From contig CAWJCH010000009.1 in assembly GCA_963841205.1 (NCBI GenBank), positions 76,220 through 140,219 on the forward strand: a DNA stretch of 64,000 nucleotides, read 5' to 3'. This DNA is from CAWAWP01 sp963841205 (GTDB taxonomy: Bacteria > Chloroflexota > Ktedonobacteria > Ktedonobacterales > JADMIN01). Shown here in pieces: positions 37,583 to 47,060 of the stretch (position 1 is the first letter of the stretch; each line of letters opens with the position of its first letter). A program made the position numbers and the translations under genes. The notes beneath the pieces were generated by a model that did not search any database, was not told where the DNA came from, and was given only the letters and a program-made list of their open reading frames with translations.

Positions 37583-38629
37583 GTGCCGCCAGTCACGGAC
37601 GACGACGCGCTTTCGCTGGAGGCGGACGACTCCGGTGAGTACGACCAGGAGCAGCAGGAGGTGGCTCCGGCCGCCACGCAGCCCGATGAGCCAACTCGCT
37701 GGCTGACGCTCGTGCGCCCGGCGACGTTGCTCTTCGCAGTGGCGCCGGTGGCCGCGACGCTGCTGCTGATCTGGGCGAGCGGCGCGAAGATTTCAGCGTT
37801 CGTGGCGGTCTGCTCGCTGGTCTCGGTGGCGCTGGTGCTGGCGGGCGCGAACATGCTCGACGAGTACCTCGACTACGAACGAAGCGCCAATGACAGCGGT
37901 CCGGTCCTGCGAGGGCCGCAGGCGCCGACGACGGCGCTCGAAGCCTCGTCGATTGCGCCGCTCGACGCCTTGCGCGTGAGTCTTGCGCTGCTGGTGGCGG
38001 GTGCCGTCTTCGGGGTGCCGCTGGTGATCAACGGCGGGCCGCTGGTCCTGGCGCTGGGCGTGCTGGGCATCGTCGCGAGCGTGCTCTACTCGGCGACCGG
38101 ATATGCGTTGAAGCGTCTGCCTGCGGGGGAGTTGGCGGTAGCGCTGGCGTTCGGGCCGGCGCTGGTCGCGGGCACGTTATTGGCGCAGCGCCAGCCAGTC
38201 CGAGGCGCGGACCTCTTGCTGGGGCTGGCCTTCGGGCTGTATGCCTTGGCGCTGCTCGAAGTGACGCACTTACGTGACGCCGTCACGGACCGGCAGTTTC
38301 ATCGGTACACGTTGGTGCTGCTGCTGGGCGAGCGCGGGGGCAAGCTCCTCGTGACTCTCTGCCTGGTCGGCGCGTTCGTCGTCGCGGCGATCGTGGCGCT
38401 GCAGCACGGCGTTTATCATGGGGCGATCGGCGCCCTGCTGGCATTGCCCGCCGCGACAATTCCGCTGACCGGCGCGCTCCGCGCGCAGACGATGCGCACG
38501 CGCCAGCTCGCCGTCAGGCAGACGTTCCGGGCGGCGTCTGTGTTCGCGCTATGGATGTGCCTCGGGTTTCTCGTCGCGGGCGCGGTGGTGCGGCTGTTTC
38601 CCGTCGTCCGCGACTTCCTCGGCATTTGA
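37583..38629 (+). CDS. UbiA-type prenyltransferase (MenA-like)
   Basis: A 348-residue multi-pass membrane enzyme with an acidic, disordered N-terminus of about 35 residues. The first Asp-rich motif is NMLDEYLDYERSAND (about 90-104), the second is THLRDAVTDRQ (about 235). Eight to nine hydrophobic helices follow the UbiA pattern. It would transfer a polyprenyl chain to an aromatic acceptor, perhaps dihydroxynaphthoate in menaquinone synthesis; no men or ubi gene is near. GTG 37583 has GGAGAG upstream; ATGs at 37553/37556 are alternatives. Confidence 0.85.
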   Translation: MPPVTDDDALSLEADDSGEYDQEQQEVAPAATQPDEPTRWLTLVRPATLLFAVAPVAATLLLIWASGAKISAFVAVCSLVSVALVLAGANMLDEYLDYERSANDSGPVLRGPQAPTTALEASSIAPLDALRVSLALLVAGAVFGVPLVINGGPLVLALGVLGIVASVLYSATGYALKRLPAGELAVALAFGPALVAGTLLAQRQPVRGADLLLGLAFGLYALALLEVTHLRDAVTDRQFHRYTLVLLLGERGGKLLVTLCLVGAFVVAAIVALQHGVYHGAIGALLALPAATIPLTGALRAQTMRTRQLAVRQTFRAASVFALWMCLGFLVAGAVVRLFPVVRDFLGI

Positions 38630-38701
38630 CGGCTACGCCGAGGATGCGGCGGGCGTGACGCGCATACGGATTGAAGCGGCGTTGATCCGTCAGGGGGCGG
38701 A

Positions 38702-38725
38702 GGGCGAGGTCCGCGTCGCCCGTAC
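38702..38725. repeat. Interspersed palindromic repeat, copy 3
   Basis: GGGCGAGGTCCGCGTCGCCC plus GTAC in the spacer after the UbiA gene; compare 244-267 and 5147-5170. Confidence 0.45.
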
Positions 38726-38963
38726 ACCTTCGCTGAATTCAGTGAGCAAGGACGTTGTGCGAGGACTGTTCCTTGGTCTGGGAAGCGCCGACGTATACAA
38801 GGGCGCGTTGGCACCACCCATGCTGTGATAGACTCAGCCCCGGCGGCACAACGCCGCTAACCTGTGTGCGTATACATTTTGTAGAAATCGTGAGTCCCGC
38901 GCGTCACCGAGCTTTCATCAGCGCCGAGCGTGCGCGAACCCATACGCGAGGAGGATGAGCCAT

Positions 38964-40019
38964 ATGGCCTGGTTCGGGCGTCCACGAGACGATCGCTCTG
39001 AGGCGCATGGTGGCGCGGAAGGCGCGCCGGTCGTCGATGAGACGGCATTGCATGATGAGTATTCGCGCACGATCATCGGCGTAGTGAGTAAGGTCGGGCC
39101 GGCGGTGGTGCAGGTCGGCGTGACGAAGGCAGTGATGGGCCGCACCTCGGCGGGCATCATGCCGCGGCTCGCGGAGGGCGCCGGCTCGGGCGTGATCTTC
39201 GCGCCTGACGGCTACATCCTTACCAACAGCCACGTCGTGGACGGCGCGCGCAGCATCACTATCGCGCTGGCCGACGGGCAGGATATCGCCGGCACGCTCG
39301 TCGGCGAAGACCCCGAGACCGACGTGGCGGTGGTGCGCATCACCCCGCCCAACGGCAAGAATCTGCCCACGGCGGCGCTCGGCAACTCCGACAAGTTGAC
39401 CGTGGGCCAGCTCGTGGTGGCTATCGGCAGCCCGGCGGGCCTGCAGAGTACCGTGACGGCGGGCATCGTCAGCGCGCTGCACCGCACGCTGCCTGGCTAC
39501 GGCGGGCGGCTGATCGAGGACATCATCCAGACCGATGCGGCGATCAATCCGGGCAATTCGGGCGGTCCGCTGGTGAACGCGCGCGGCGAGGTCGTCGGGC
39601 TGAACGTGGCGGTGCTACAGCAGACGCAGGGGCTTTCCTTCGCCATCCCCATCAATGCGGTGAACTGGGTGGCATCGCAGTTGATGCAGCACGGTGCGGT
39701 GCGCCGCTCGGTGCTCGGCATTGCGGGGCAGGCGGGGATGCTGCCGCAGTCGCTCCGGCGCATGTTGCAGATCGAGAAGCCCAGCGCCGTCGAGGTGGTG
39801 CAGGTGATCCCGGGCGGGCCGGCGGAACGCGCGGGCATCCAACCGCAGGACGTGATCTATAAGCTCGACGGCAAGCCGGTCGCCACGGTGGACGACATCC
39901 GCCGCACGCTTGAGCGCCTGGCGGATGGTACCCCAGTGCGCGTGAACTTCATCCGCATGACCAACGCGGGTCCGCGGGCGAGCGAAGCCGTCGTCCACGT
40001 CACCACGCAGCGGCGCTAA
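38964..40019 (+). CDS. HtrA/DegP-like serine protease with PDZ domain
   Basis: A 351-residue S1C protease. Catalytic triad: His90 (TNSHVV), Asp120 (ETDVAVV) and Ser199 (NPGNSGGP); one PDZ domain from about 255 to 345 (SAVEVVQVIPGGPAERAGIQ, PQDVIYKLDGKPV). No signal peptide or membrane helix is present, so it is probably cytoplasmic, unlike most HtrA proteins. An ATG three codons earlier (38955) touches the AGGAGG, so the ATG at 38964 is the better start. It probably handles damaged proteins. Confidence 0.92.
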   Translation: MAWFGRPRDDRSEAHGGAEGAPVVDETALHDEYSRTIIGVVSKVGPAVVQVGVTKAVMGRTSAGIMPRLAEGAGSGVIFAPDGYILTNSHVVDGARSITIALADGQDIAGTLVGEDPETDVAVVRITPPNGKNLPTAALGNSDKLTVGQLVVAIGSPAGLQSTVTAGIVSALHRTLPGYGGRLIEDIIQTDAAINPGNSGGPLVNARGEVVGLNVAVLQQTQGLSFAIPINAVNWVASQLMQHGAVRRSVLGIAGQAGMLPQSLRRMLQIEKPSAVEVVQVIPGGPAERAGIQPQDVIYKLDGKPVATVDDIRRTLERLADGTPVRVNFIRMTNAGPRASEAVVHVTTQRR

Positions 40020-40148
40020 CAGCCGCTCGCTGACGAGCACGGCGGGGGCGGATACTCCTGCGCGTTCTTGCGGGTGGTATTTTTGAGAAGGTCTCGTGCG
40101 CGGCGCCTCGCGCTGGCGGAGCGCCGCGTCGTATCGTGCTAATGCGCG

Positions 40149-40735
40149 ATGGGACACCAAGTAGATGCGGGTCCACTCGAACGCGAGGCGGCACTCCGCG
40201 TGCTGGGGGCGCTGCTCGCCGAGGTCGCGTCTGGCGGCGGGCGGACGGTCCTGACCAGCGGCGAATCCGGCATCGGCAAGACCTCGCTGGTCAGGTGTTT
40301 ATTGGAGCGGCATGCCTCGGCGAGGCGCGTGCTGTGGGGCGTGCAAGTCGCTCTTCACTTCGCTCCCTGTGTGGCCGCTGCATGACATCGCGGCGCCACA
40401 GGCGCGTACGCCACTGCGGGCGCTGCTCGAAGGCGATGCGAACCGCGCGACGCTCTTCGCCGCGGTAGTGGATGAGCTCATCGCCGGTGCCATGCCGACC
40501 GTCGTGGTCTTTGAAGACATCCATTGGGTCGACGGGGCGACGCTGGACCTGATCACGTTCCTCGCACGGCGCTTCGCCCGCACGCGCCCGCCTCATCCTG
40601 ACCTACCCCGACGAGAACCTCGCCAAAGATCATCCGCTGCGCCTCGTCCTGGGTGACCTGCCCACACGCAATGTGACGCGGCCGCGCCTCACCGTGCTCT
40701 CGGAAGCCGCGTTGGCAGCACTCGCTAGTAAAACT
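40149..40735 (+). pseudogene. AAA-type ATPase of a LuxR/LAL-like regulator, frameshifted and cut
   Basis: The product starts VDAGPLEREAALRVLGALLA, with a P-loop SGESGIGKTSLV and Walker B VVVFEDIHWVDGATLDLITF in a second frame; a third frame ends LILTYPDENLAKDHPLRLVL then LGDLPTRN and LTVLSEAALAALA. Shifts are near 40345 and 40590. These motifs are typical of the AAA_16 domain of large ATP-dependent LuxR regulators. The gene stops where the IS605-type element starts (about 40735). Confidence 0.8.
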
Positions 40736-42175
40736 CTCGGCTGAGGCCCCCTGCCTTCAGGCAGGGGGAGGCAAGCCGGGCGGCCCGTGCGAGCCGCGAG
40801 ATTGCCCGACCGTGCCGCTTTCCCACCCATCCGGCAGAATGTAGCGCCCTGGAACAGCCGACGATCCGCAAGACCTCCAAGTACAAACTGCTACAAACTG
40901 CTACAAACTGCAGCCACTGCCCGAACAGGAACAGGCACTGGAAACCGTCCTGTGGCAGTGCCGCCCGCGCTCTCACGCCGCCCTTCACCAGCGCAAGACG
41001 TGGTGGGGACGCGGAGAAGGCAGGGGTGCCACGTACTCCCAGCAGAAGGCCGAATTGCCCGACCTGAAAGCCGCTTTCCCCGAGTACGCCGAGGTCAACG
41101 CGCAGGTCTTGCCGGATGGCATCTTGCGCGTGGAGCGGGCCTATCAGGCGTTCTCCCGGCGTGTCAAGGCGGGTGAGCAGCCGGGCTACCCCCGCTGCCA
41201 GGGGCGTAACCGCGACAAGAGCTTCACCTGCCCGCAGGACGGCGGCGGCGCCGTGCTGGATGGCGGCATGCTGAACCCGTCGAAGAGCGGGCGTCTGCGC
41301 CTCCGGCTGCCCCGTCCGCTCCAGGGCACGCCCAAGACCGTCACCCTCGCGCGGGAGGCGGACGGCTGGGAGGCGTGCATCTCGTGTGCGGAGGTGCCCA
41401 CGGAGTCGCTTCCTCGCAGCGGGCGGGAAACCGGCATCGACGTCGGCTTGCAGGTGTTCCTCAGCACCGCCGATGGGGAGCAGGTCGAGCCTCCGCGCCA
41501 CCAGCGCAAGACGGCAACGCAACTCGCCAAGGCCCAACGGCGCGCCGCTCGCCGCAAGCAGGGCAGCAAGCGTCGCAAGAAGGCGGTGCAACTGCTGGCC
41601 CGGCCACAGCAGAAAGTGCCGCGCCAACGCACCGCCCAACGCACCGCCCAACGCACCGCCCAACGCACCGCCCAACGCACCGCCCAACGCACCGCCCAAC
41701 GCACCGCCCAACGCACCGCCTTCCACCACAAGACGGCCCTGCCCCTCCTGCGCACCTACGACGCGATCGAGCGGGAAGACGTGCCGGTCCGCACGAGGGG
41801 GCGGAATCGCCCCCTCGCCACGAGCATCCGTGATGCCGGCTGGGCGGCGTTCCGCCCCCTCCGCACGAGCCCAGCAGCAGACGCTGGCCCAGCAGCAGAC
41901 GCTGGCCAGTGGGTTGTCGCGGTGTCCCCCGCGTTCACCAGCCAGGACTGTGGCGGCTGTGGCGGCTGTGGCGGCTGTGGCGGCTGTGGGGAGCGGGTGC
42001 CCAAGAGTCGCGCGGTGCGCACCCACGTCTGCCCCACCTGCGGGCTGGTCGTGGACCGCGATGAGGACGCGGCGCGCAACATGCTCCGGGCCGGGCAGGC
42101 CCGGCAGGGAGCGGTGGCGGTGGCCGCCGCGACGAACTGAGAAGCCCCCGGCGTTAGCCGTGGGGAGCATGTCAC
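40736..42175 (+). mobile_element. IS605/IS1341-type element with tnpB only
   Basis: Left end has a hairpin (GCCCCCTGCC TTC and GGCAGGGGGAGGC, about 40744-40773). Right end has CCCCCGGCGTTAGCCGTGGGG (42145-42165) soon after the tnpB stop and ends near TCAC (42172-42175). No TnpA is present, so it depends on another transposase. The element lies in an AAA-ATPase gene. The 3' end is where omegaRNA would be encoded. Confidence 0.7.
40849..42140 (+). pseudogene. tnpB: TnpB (RNA-guided nuclease family), expanded by tandem repeats
   Basis: Frame 41055-42140 holds most of TnpB: DLKAAFPEYAEVNAQVL, RetGIDVGL-type RuvC-I motif (ETGIDVGLQVFLSTADGEQV), a zinc finger CGGCG...CPTCGLV and RuvC-III DRDEDAARNML. 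The N-terminus (IRKTSKYKL) is separated by three copies of a 10-bp unit (40882-40911), adding 20 bases and shifting the frame. Inside are a 12-bp x 8 array (QRTA repeats), an 18-bp x 2 and a 9-bp x 4 array that stretches the zinc finger. The start is CTG-like (40849), ATG lost. Likely inactive. Confidence 0.85.
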
Positions 42176-42225
42176 TCGAACGCCTCTGACACAACCTCAC
42201 AACGTACACCGGCAAACTCATATCC

Positions 42226-42840
42226 TCATGCTGGCGTGCTGGCAGAGGTGTCCGCAGCGTAGGGCCAGAGGTCGAAAACGCAGTGCGCCCGTATCAGGCG
42301 TATCGCGCCAGGCGGTGTCGTTTGCGTCGCTAGAGACGATGGTCGCGCCTCAATACGCCACCGTTCGATGGGGAGATAGGATTGCGCGTCCTCGCGGAGC
42401 GCCTCCTCGATCACGCGCTCCGCCGCATCGCCCCCAAAGACGAAGAGAAACGGCAGCATGCTCCCATAGAGCGCCAAGGAGGGTTCGTCCTCGCCGGTGG
42501 CGTAGACCCCATGGCGGATACGTCGCCCGCGGCCGTTGAAGCCGCGCGGGAACAGTGTGACGAGCCGGGCGGCGGCGCTCGCATAGGTCGCGCCGTGATC
42601 GGGCAGCGACGCGACGTGGAATCCAAGTCGTTGCAGCGTACCGGCATCGAGCCGGCGACCCAGCAGCACGCGGGGGCGTGTACGCAGGAGCATGGCGATG
42701 GACTCGGCGATCTCGCCGACCCGCGCGCCCGCCAGACGTCGCCCGCCCGCGAGCGTGACGACCGACAAGCCGGAGGTATCATCACCGCGCAGGCGAATGA
42801 AGCCGCAAGGCGTGATCGATTCGCTGGTGAGGATGTTGCC
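42226..42840 (-). pseudogene. Unknown protein, N-terminus missing at the composition junction
   Basis: A minus-strand frame of about 200 codons without a convincing start: TSESITPCGFIRLRGDDTSG, LAGARVGEIAESIAMLLRTR and VTLFPRGFNGRGRRIRHGVY. Composition and style are Chloroflexota-like. Its 5' end falls at about 42840, where the plus-strand DUF4192 gene also lacks its start. Family not recognised. A truncated gene here supports the junction. Confidence 0.55.
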
Positions 42841-43753
42841 GCGCCTGCGGTCCGGTCGCCGACGCGGTGCGCAGGCACGCGGCCGAGCTCCGGGTTCCGG
42901 CTGTCGGAGGTGCTGCGCGCCGAAGGCGGCCGCTACTGGTCCTACCTGTGCACCGAGCCGGCCTGCTGCCCGGCCGAGGGCGTGCCGTACGACGTGGCCC
43001 GCCACCCGGTGACGTCGGCCTTCGCCGCAGTCGGGGCGCCACCGGTGCTGGCCAGCCGGGACGAGTTCGCCGCCCAGGTCGCCCCGCTGGACGGCCCGCA
43101 GGGCGAGGCGATGCTCCAGGCCACCCTTGACGCCACGGAACGGAGCCGGCCGGCTAGTCGCCCAGGCGGCCAGCTCGGGCCGCAGGGGCGAGGCACGGCG
43201 CCTGGTCGCGAGCGCGGGGCTGGACGCGGTCCGCGAGGCCATCGGCGCCTACCGGGCGGGCGGCGAGTTCTCGTCGGACGCCGACGCGGCATGGCTGTCG
43301 GTCCTCCTGCGGGACCTGCGCGTCCGGGATGACGCGTGGTCCCGGATGCACCCGGAGTACAGGGACGCGCACCTGCGGCTGTGGACGGACCTGACCAGGC
43401 GGGCACGGCCCGGCTTCGTCGCCCCGGCTGCATCACTGCTGGCGTTCGTCGCCTGGCAGTGCGGCAACGGCGCGCTCGCCAACGTGGCCCTGGACCGGGC
43501 GCAGGCCGACGACCCTGACTACTCGATGGCCCAGCTGCTGCGGGAGGTCATCGACTCGGGAGCACCGCCGAGGATGGCCCGGCTGCCGATGACGCCCGAG
43601 GAGGTCGCCGCCTCCTACGCGGCGACGACGAGGACGACCCCGCCGAGGACTCGGACGACGAGCCAGCCGGCAGCGACGACGACCCGGATGACGACGAGGA
43701 CGGACGATCCCGCGGCCGAAAGCTGCGAGGACGACGTCAGCCCTCAGCTCTAG
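42841..43753 (+). pseudogene. DUF4192-domain protein, 5'-truncated and frameshifted
   Basis: The actinobacterial family DUF4192 is recognisable from FRLSEVLRAEGGRYWSYLCT then EPACCPAEGVPYD, and the C-terminal half AAWLSVLLRDLRVRDDAWSR, TDLTRRARPGFVAPAASLLA, FVAWQCGNGALANVALDRAQ, ARLPMTPEEVAASYA. The N-terminal half is missing and one-base shifts occur near 42890 and 43150. After 43620 the shown frame is Thr/Arg-rich; another frame gives an acidic Asp/Glu tail, which is more typical. Function unknown; members lie in mobile and conserved actinomycete loci. Confidence 0.8.
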
Positions 43754-43763
43754 CCAGCTCACC

Positions 43764-43796
43764 GCACGGCCCCGGGCGCCCCGCCCGGGGCCGTGC
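43764..43796. terminator. GC-rich hairpin between DUF4192 and DUF2786
   Basis: A 14-bp perfect stem (GCACGGCCCCGGGC / its complement at 43783-43796) follows the DUF4192 stop by about 10 bases. No T-tract, as is usual in actinomycetes. Confidence 0.65.
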
Positions 43797-43837
43797 CTGT
43801 TCCTTCCATCCCGTACCGAACGAGAGGGCAACCCGCC

Positions 43838-44190
43838 ATGTCCACCCCACCGACCGATGAGAACCTGCTCGACAGGGTCCGCAAGCTGCTCGCGAAAGCC
43901 GAGGCCGAGGGCGTCACGCCGCATGAGGCGGAGGCGCTGACCGGCAAGGCCGCCGAGCTCATGGCCCGCTACGGGATCGACCGCGCGCGGCTTAGCGCGG
44001 CCCGCCCGGAGACCGACGCGCCGGCCGACAAGATCGTCACGCTGGACAACCCGTGGGCCACCGTGAAGGGCCACCTGCTGTCCGGGCTGGCCCAGGCGCT
44101 GCGCTGCCAGTGCGTGCTGCTCAATGGCAGAAGCCCCGGGACGCGGCTGCACGTGTTCGGCTACGCCAGCGACATCGAGCGCAAGCGTGC
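43838..44190 (+). pseudogene. DUF2786-domain protein, 3'-truncated
   Basis: Starts MSTPPTDENLLDRVRKLLAK with the DUF2786 helices (AEAEGVTPHEAEALTGKAAE, LMARYGIDRARL) and continues as a metal-type domain (LLSGLAQALRCQCVLLNGR, HVFGYASDIER). The family normally continues for about 100 more residues with a HGF-type segment; here sequence changes at about 44185 to unrelated DNA although the frame runs on to 44446. Neighbour of DUF4192, a pairing I recall from actinomycetes. Confidence 0.8.
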
Positions 44191-44682
44191 CCAGGGAAGC
44201 GCTCCGTCCCAGGTCGCGAGGAAGCCCCGGTTCCAACTAGCCCGCTCGGGCACAGCGGCGGCGGCAGCCGGCTGTGACAGGCCACGTTGTTGTCCCTGGC
44301 CAAGTAATCTCTCACCACGGCGGAGGGCACTCCTGGAAGTTGGTCGGGTTGCCCTCCTTCGTCGTGCCGGCGGAACCCGCCCGTTCGGCCCATGGGGACC
44401 GCGAAAGCGTGCAGCTGGTCTGCCAGCGCCTGCTGCTGCCGAGTGAGTTCGCCCGCCTCGGCGAGAGGCAGCCGGCCTCTCCATTGACGTGCACGGGATC
44501 GCGAATCCCCCGACATCGCCGGCCGCCGTCCTTGGCTACGCAATTCCCGGCCTGACGGACCTGAAGGCTCACTGGTACGCAGTGGTGCTGTCTGACGATC
44601 GGCAGTTCGGGGGACGCTCGCGATCCGGGATGCGATGCCGGTACCCGTGCGGGCCGCTCGTCCGCCGCGACCGCGGTTATCT
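44191..44682. other. Decayed region, possible transposase remnants
   Basis: No intact gene. A minus-strand frame contains SAVVRDYLARDNNVACHSRL, echoing PVVRDYLARNSPAREPLPPA of the ISL3 transposase at 49616-51256, so a piece of a related transposase may be buried here. Confidence 0.35.
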
Positions 44683-45441
44683 TCATTGGCGGAGCTGGTG
44701 CTGCGAATCGCGTATTGACTGGGAAAGTGCGCTGGTGAGCAGTGCCTTGGCTGCCTCGTCCGGGCGGGTGAGCATCGATTCGTGACCGCCCGGTACCAGC
44801 ACCGGGGTCAGGCCGATGCGGGAGGCGAACTCGGCGCCCGGCCGGGCCAGGGCCCGGTCGTCCTCGCTGAGGATGTATCCGGCCGGAACGCCCAGGGTAG
44901 TGACGTCGTCGACGTCGAGCGGGTCGAGAAAGTAGCCGCCGGGCTGCGGCACGAGCAGTTCGAAGAACAGGTCTCTGGCCTGCTCGTCGGCCTCCGGCAT
45001 GAGCATCGGAACCTGCTCGCGGACCAGGCCGATGGTGCCGTCCGGGCTGGCCGCGATCGCGGCCCGGGTCAGTGCCGCGTACTCGGCGTTCTCGTCCACC
45101 ATCGCCGTGCCGCGGGCCGGGACGACGGCGTTGTAGTAGATCACCTTGGCCAGGCGGCCGGTCAGTGCATTCGCGGCGCCTGTAATCACGTAGCCGCCCC
45201 AGCTCTGGCCGACCAGGACGACCTCAGCGAGGTCGCGGCGCTCGACCTCGGCCACGAGGTGATCGATCGCATCCGAGAGCCGGAGTCCGGCGCGATCGTC
45301 GCCGTCGGCGAGGCCGGGCAGGGTGACCGTAACGGCCGCATAGCCGGCCTCGCGCAGCCGCCGGGCGACCGGCTGCCAGGCCCAGCCTCCCTGCCAGGCT
45401 CCGGGGACGAGGACGAAGGTGGGTGACATCGTGAGGGTCAT
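44683..45441 (-). CDS. Alpha/beta hydrolase
   Basis: A 252-residue cytoplasmic hydrolase. HGxxG-like oxyanion segment VLVPGAWQGGWAW (10-22), nucleophile elbow GQSWGGY (Ser80), acid in LSEDDRALA and His in VPGGHESMLT near the C-terminus. Resembles the salicylate-esterase/AHL-type lid hydrolases. Substrate unknown. It follows the hemerythrin-like gene on the same strand, 84 bases away, and ends the group possibly controlled by the MarR-type protein. GAGAGGCG upstream of the ATG at 45441. Confidence 0.9.
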   Translation of the reverse strand: MTLTMSPTFVLVPGAWQGGWAWQPVARRLREAGYAAVTVTLPGLADGDDRAGLRLSDAIDHLVAEVERRDLAEVVLVGQSWGGYVITGAANALTGRLAKVIYYNAVVPARGTAMVDENAEYAALTRAAIAASPDGTIGLVREQVPMLMPEADEQARDLFFELLVPQPGGYFLDPLDVDDVTTLGVPAGYILSEDDRALARPGAEFASRIGLTPVLVPGGHESMLTRPDEAAKALLTSALSQSIRDSQHQLRQ

Positions 45442-45525
45442 GGCGGTCGCGCCTCTCGCTGGAGAAAAGATGGTTTGGGCTGTGGCGCCGGGTCGCGGAA
45501 AACGCGGGGCACCTCACGGGATGGG

Positions 45526-46176
45526 TCAGCCGCGGATCGCGGTGGTTTCGCGGGTGAACTGGCGGTGGCCGATCAGCTTGTAGGCCAGACGGGCCGGGGC
45601 CGGCACGACCTGCAGGAACTTCTGCCGTTCCGCGTCATCGGCTTCCTCGGTGATGTGGCCGAGGATGACCAGCCGCCGCGTGACCGGGATCGCGCTCATG
45701 CCGTGCTTGCCGAGCGCGTCCCATTCGCTTTGCGTCAGCGTGACCGAGACGATCGGGAGCAGTTTCTGCTCCTCCTCAGCCAGGTGATCGATCAGTGCCG
45801 GCATCGTGGCGTCGATGAGGGCCGCCATCCGCTCGCCGGCGGCGGCGTCCGCGCTCGCCGTCCACGCCGGCAGCTCCGCGCTGATGGCCGCGACGGCGTC
45901 GTTGACCTGCGCGTGCTGCGCGTCCATCCGGTCCATCAGCTCCGGGTCGAGCGCGGCTCGCTCGCGCAGCAGGGGAAAGAGCAGTTCGTCCTCGCCGGTG
46001 TGGTGCGTGTGGAGGAAGTCCAGCATCTCCCGGGCGTGCGCGCCGATGACCTTGGATCGCGCACGGTCGTTGGCCGCGGAGCGGAACAGTCGGGGGAGCT
46101 GACCGAACTCGCGCCGGATGACGCGGTGGATCAGAACCATCTCGTGGGTGTCGACGCCGGGTCCGGAGGTGCTCAC
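45526..46176 (-). CDS. Hemerythrin-like (HHE) domain protein
   Basis: A 216-residue four-helix protein. Potential iron ligands: HEMVLIHRVIRREF (about 11-18), FLHTHHTGEDELLFP (about 54-68, H-x-x-x-E), DAQHAQVND (about 87) and LIDHLAEEEQKLLP (about 128-141). These match hemerythrin HHE domains that bind oxygen or respond to oxidative stress. GTG 46176 overlaps the TGA of the NmrA-like gene (GTGA), with GAGGAG upstream; they are translationally coupled. Confidence 0.88.
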   Translation of the reverse strand: MSTSGPGVDTHEMVLIHRVIRREFGQLPRLFRSAANDRARSKVIGAHAREMLDFLHTHHTGEDELLFPLLRERAALDPELMDRMDAQHAQVNDAVAAISAELPAWTASADAAAGERMAALIDATMPALIDHLAEEEQKLLPIVSVTLTQSEWDALGKHGMSAIPVTRRLVILGHITEEADDAERQKFLQVVPAPARLAYKLIGHRQFTRETTAIRG

Positions 46177-47060
46177 CGTGACTCCTCGATGGTTGCGGCG
46201 TTCTGGACGGCTTCGGGGGTGGGGAGCTCGGTGCGGTGGGCCTGGGCCCAGTCGGTGAAGCTGCGTGCCGGGCGGCCAGTGACTGCGGTGATGTCGCCTG
46301 TCGGCTCGGAGTTATACGGTTCCACGGTGGAGCGGAATAGCTCGATGATGGCGTGCGCGAGCTCCTCGGGCATGCCGTAGGACACCATCTGCGCGAGCGC
46401 GCTGGCCGGGTCGGCTTCGGCGTAGCGCAGGTCGCGGCCCAGCACCTGGCTGAGGATTGCGACCTGGTCGGGGGGGCTGAGCGGTTCGGGGCCGGTGAGC
46501 TCGTAGACGCGGTGATTGTGGCCGTCTTGGGTGAGGCAGGCCGCGGCGACCGCTGCGATGTCCGCCGGGTCGACGACCGCGGCCCGGCCAGCGGCGAACG
46601 GGGCGTGCACGACCTGGCCGGCCGCGATCATTCCCGCCCAGTTGAGCGCGTTGGACATGAACGCGGTGGGCCGCAGGAACGTCCACCCGATGCCGCTGGC
46701 GCGGATCGCCTCCTCGCCGGCCCGGTGCAAGGCGGTGATCGGGTCGGTGGCGTCGTGCCCGACGTTGCGCACGGATAGCTTGACGATCCGCTCCACGCCC
46801 GCTCGCAGCGCCGCGGCTATGAGCCGGTGATCGTGTGCGGCGATGTGCAGCCCGTCGGTTACCAGGAACACCGCGTGCACACCGTCCAGCACGGGTGCCA
46901 GATCGCTGTCACCGAGATCGGCCACGACTTTCTGGGTGCCGCCGGGGAAAACCGCGCCAGGATTGCGGGTGAGGACCCGTATGTGACTTGCCTGGGCGGG
47001 GAGGAGCGCCGTGATGACTTCCGAACCGACAGTGCCGGTGGCTCCGGTGATCAAAATCAT
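46173..47060 (-). CDS. NmrA-like NAD(P)-binding protein
   Basis: A 295-residue Rossmann-fold protein, MILITGATGTVGSEVITALL at the start (GATGTVG nucleotide loop), with VERIVKLSVRNVG, WTFLRPTAFMSNALNW and HRVYELTGPEPLSPPDQVAI. These are typical of NmrA/QOR2-like atypical short-chain dehydrogenases, which act as redox sensors or reductases. The gene heads an operon with the hemerythrin-like and hydrolase genes. Its upstream region faces the MarR gene and has TAGTCA half-sites. Confidence 0.9.
   Translation of the reverse strand: MILITGATGTVGSEVITALLPAQASHIRVLTRNPGAVFPGGTQKVVADLGDSDLAPVLDGVHAVFLVTDGLHIAAHDHRLIAAALRAGVERIVKLSVRNVGHDATDPITALHRAGEEAIRASGIGWTFLRPTAFMSNALNWAGMIAAGQVVHAPFAAGRAAVVDPADIAAVAAACLTQDGHNHRVYELTGPEPLSPPDQVAILSQVLGRDLRYAEADPASALAQMVSYGMPEELAHAIIELFRSTVEPYNSEPTGDITAVTGRPARSFTDWAQAHRTELPTPEAVQNAATIEESR

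Noticed and set aside
41625..41720. 12-bp x 8 array as a CRISPR
   Set aside because: It is in frame in TnpB, has no spacers and encodes QRTA repeats.
40725..42221. 498-codon minus-strand frame rich in GAL and GALGG repeats
   Set aside because: It is the antisense of TnpB; its repeats mirror the 12-bp array, and no start or domain is visible.
42382..43332. 316-codon plus-strand frame spanning the composition junction
   Set aside because: It is open by chance through two unrelated genes; only the part after about 42890 matches DUF4192.
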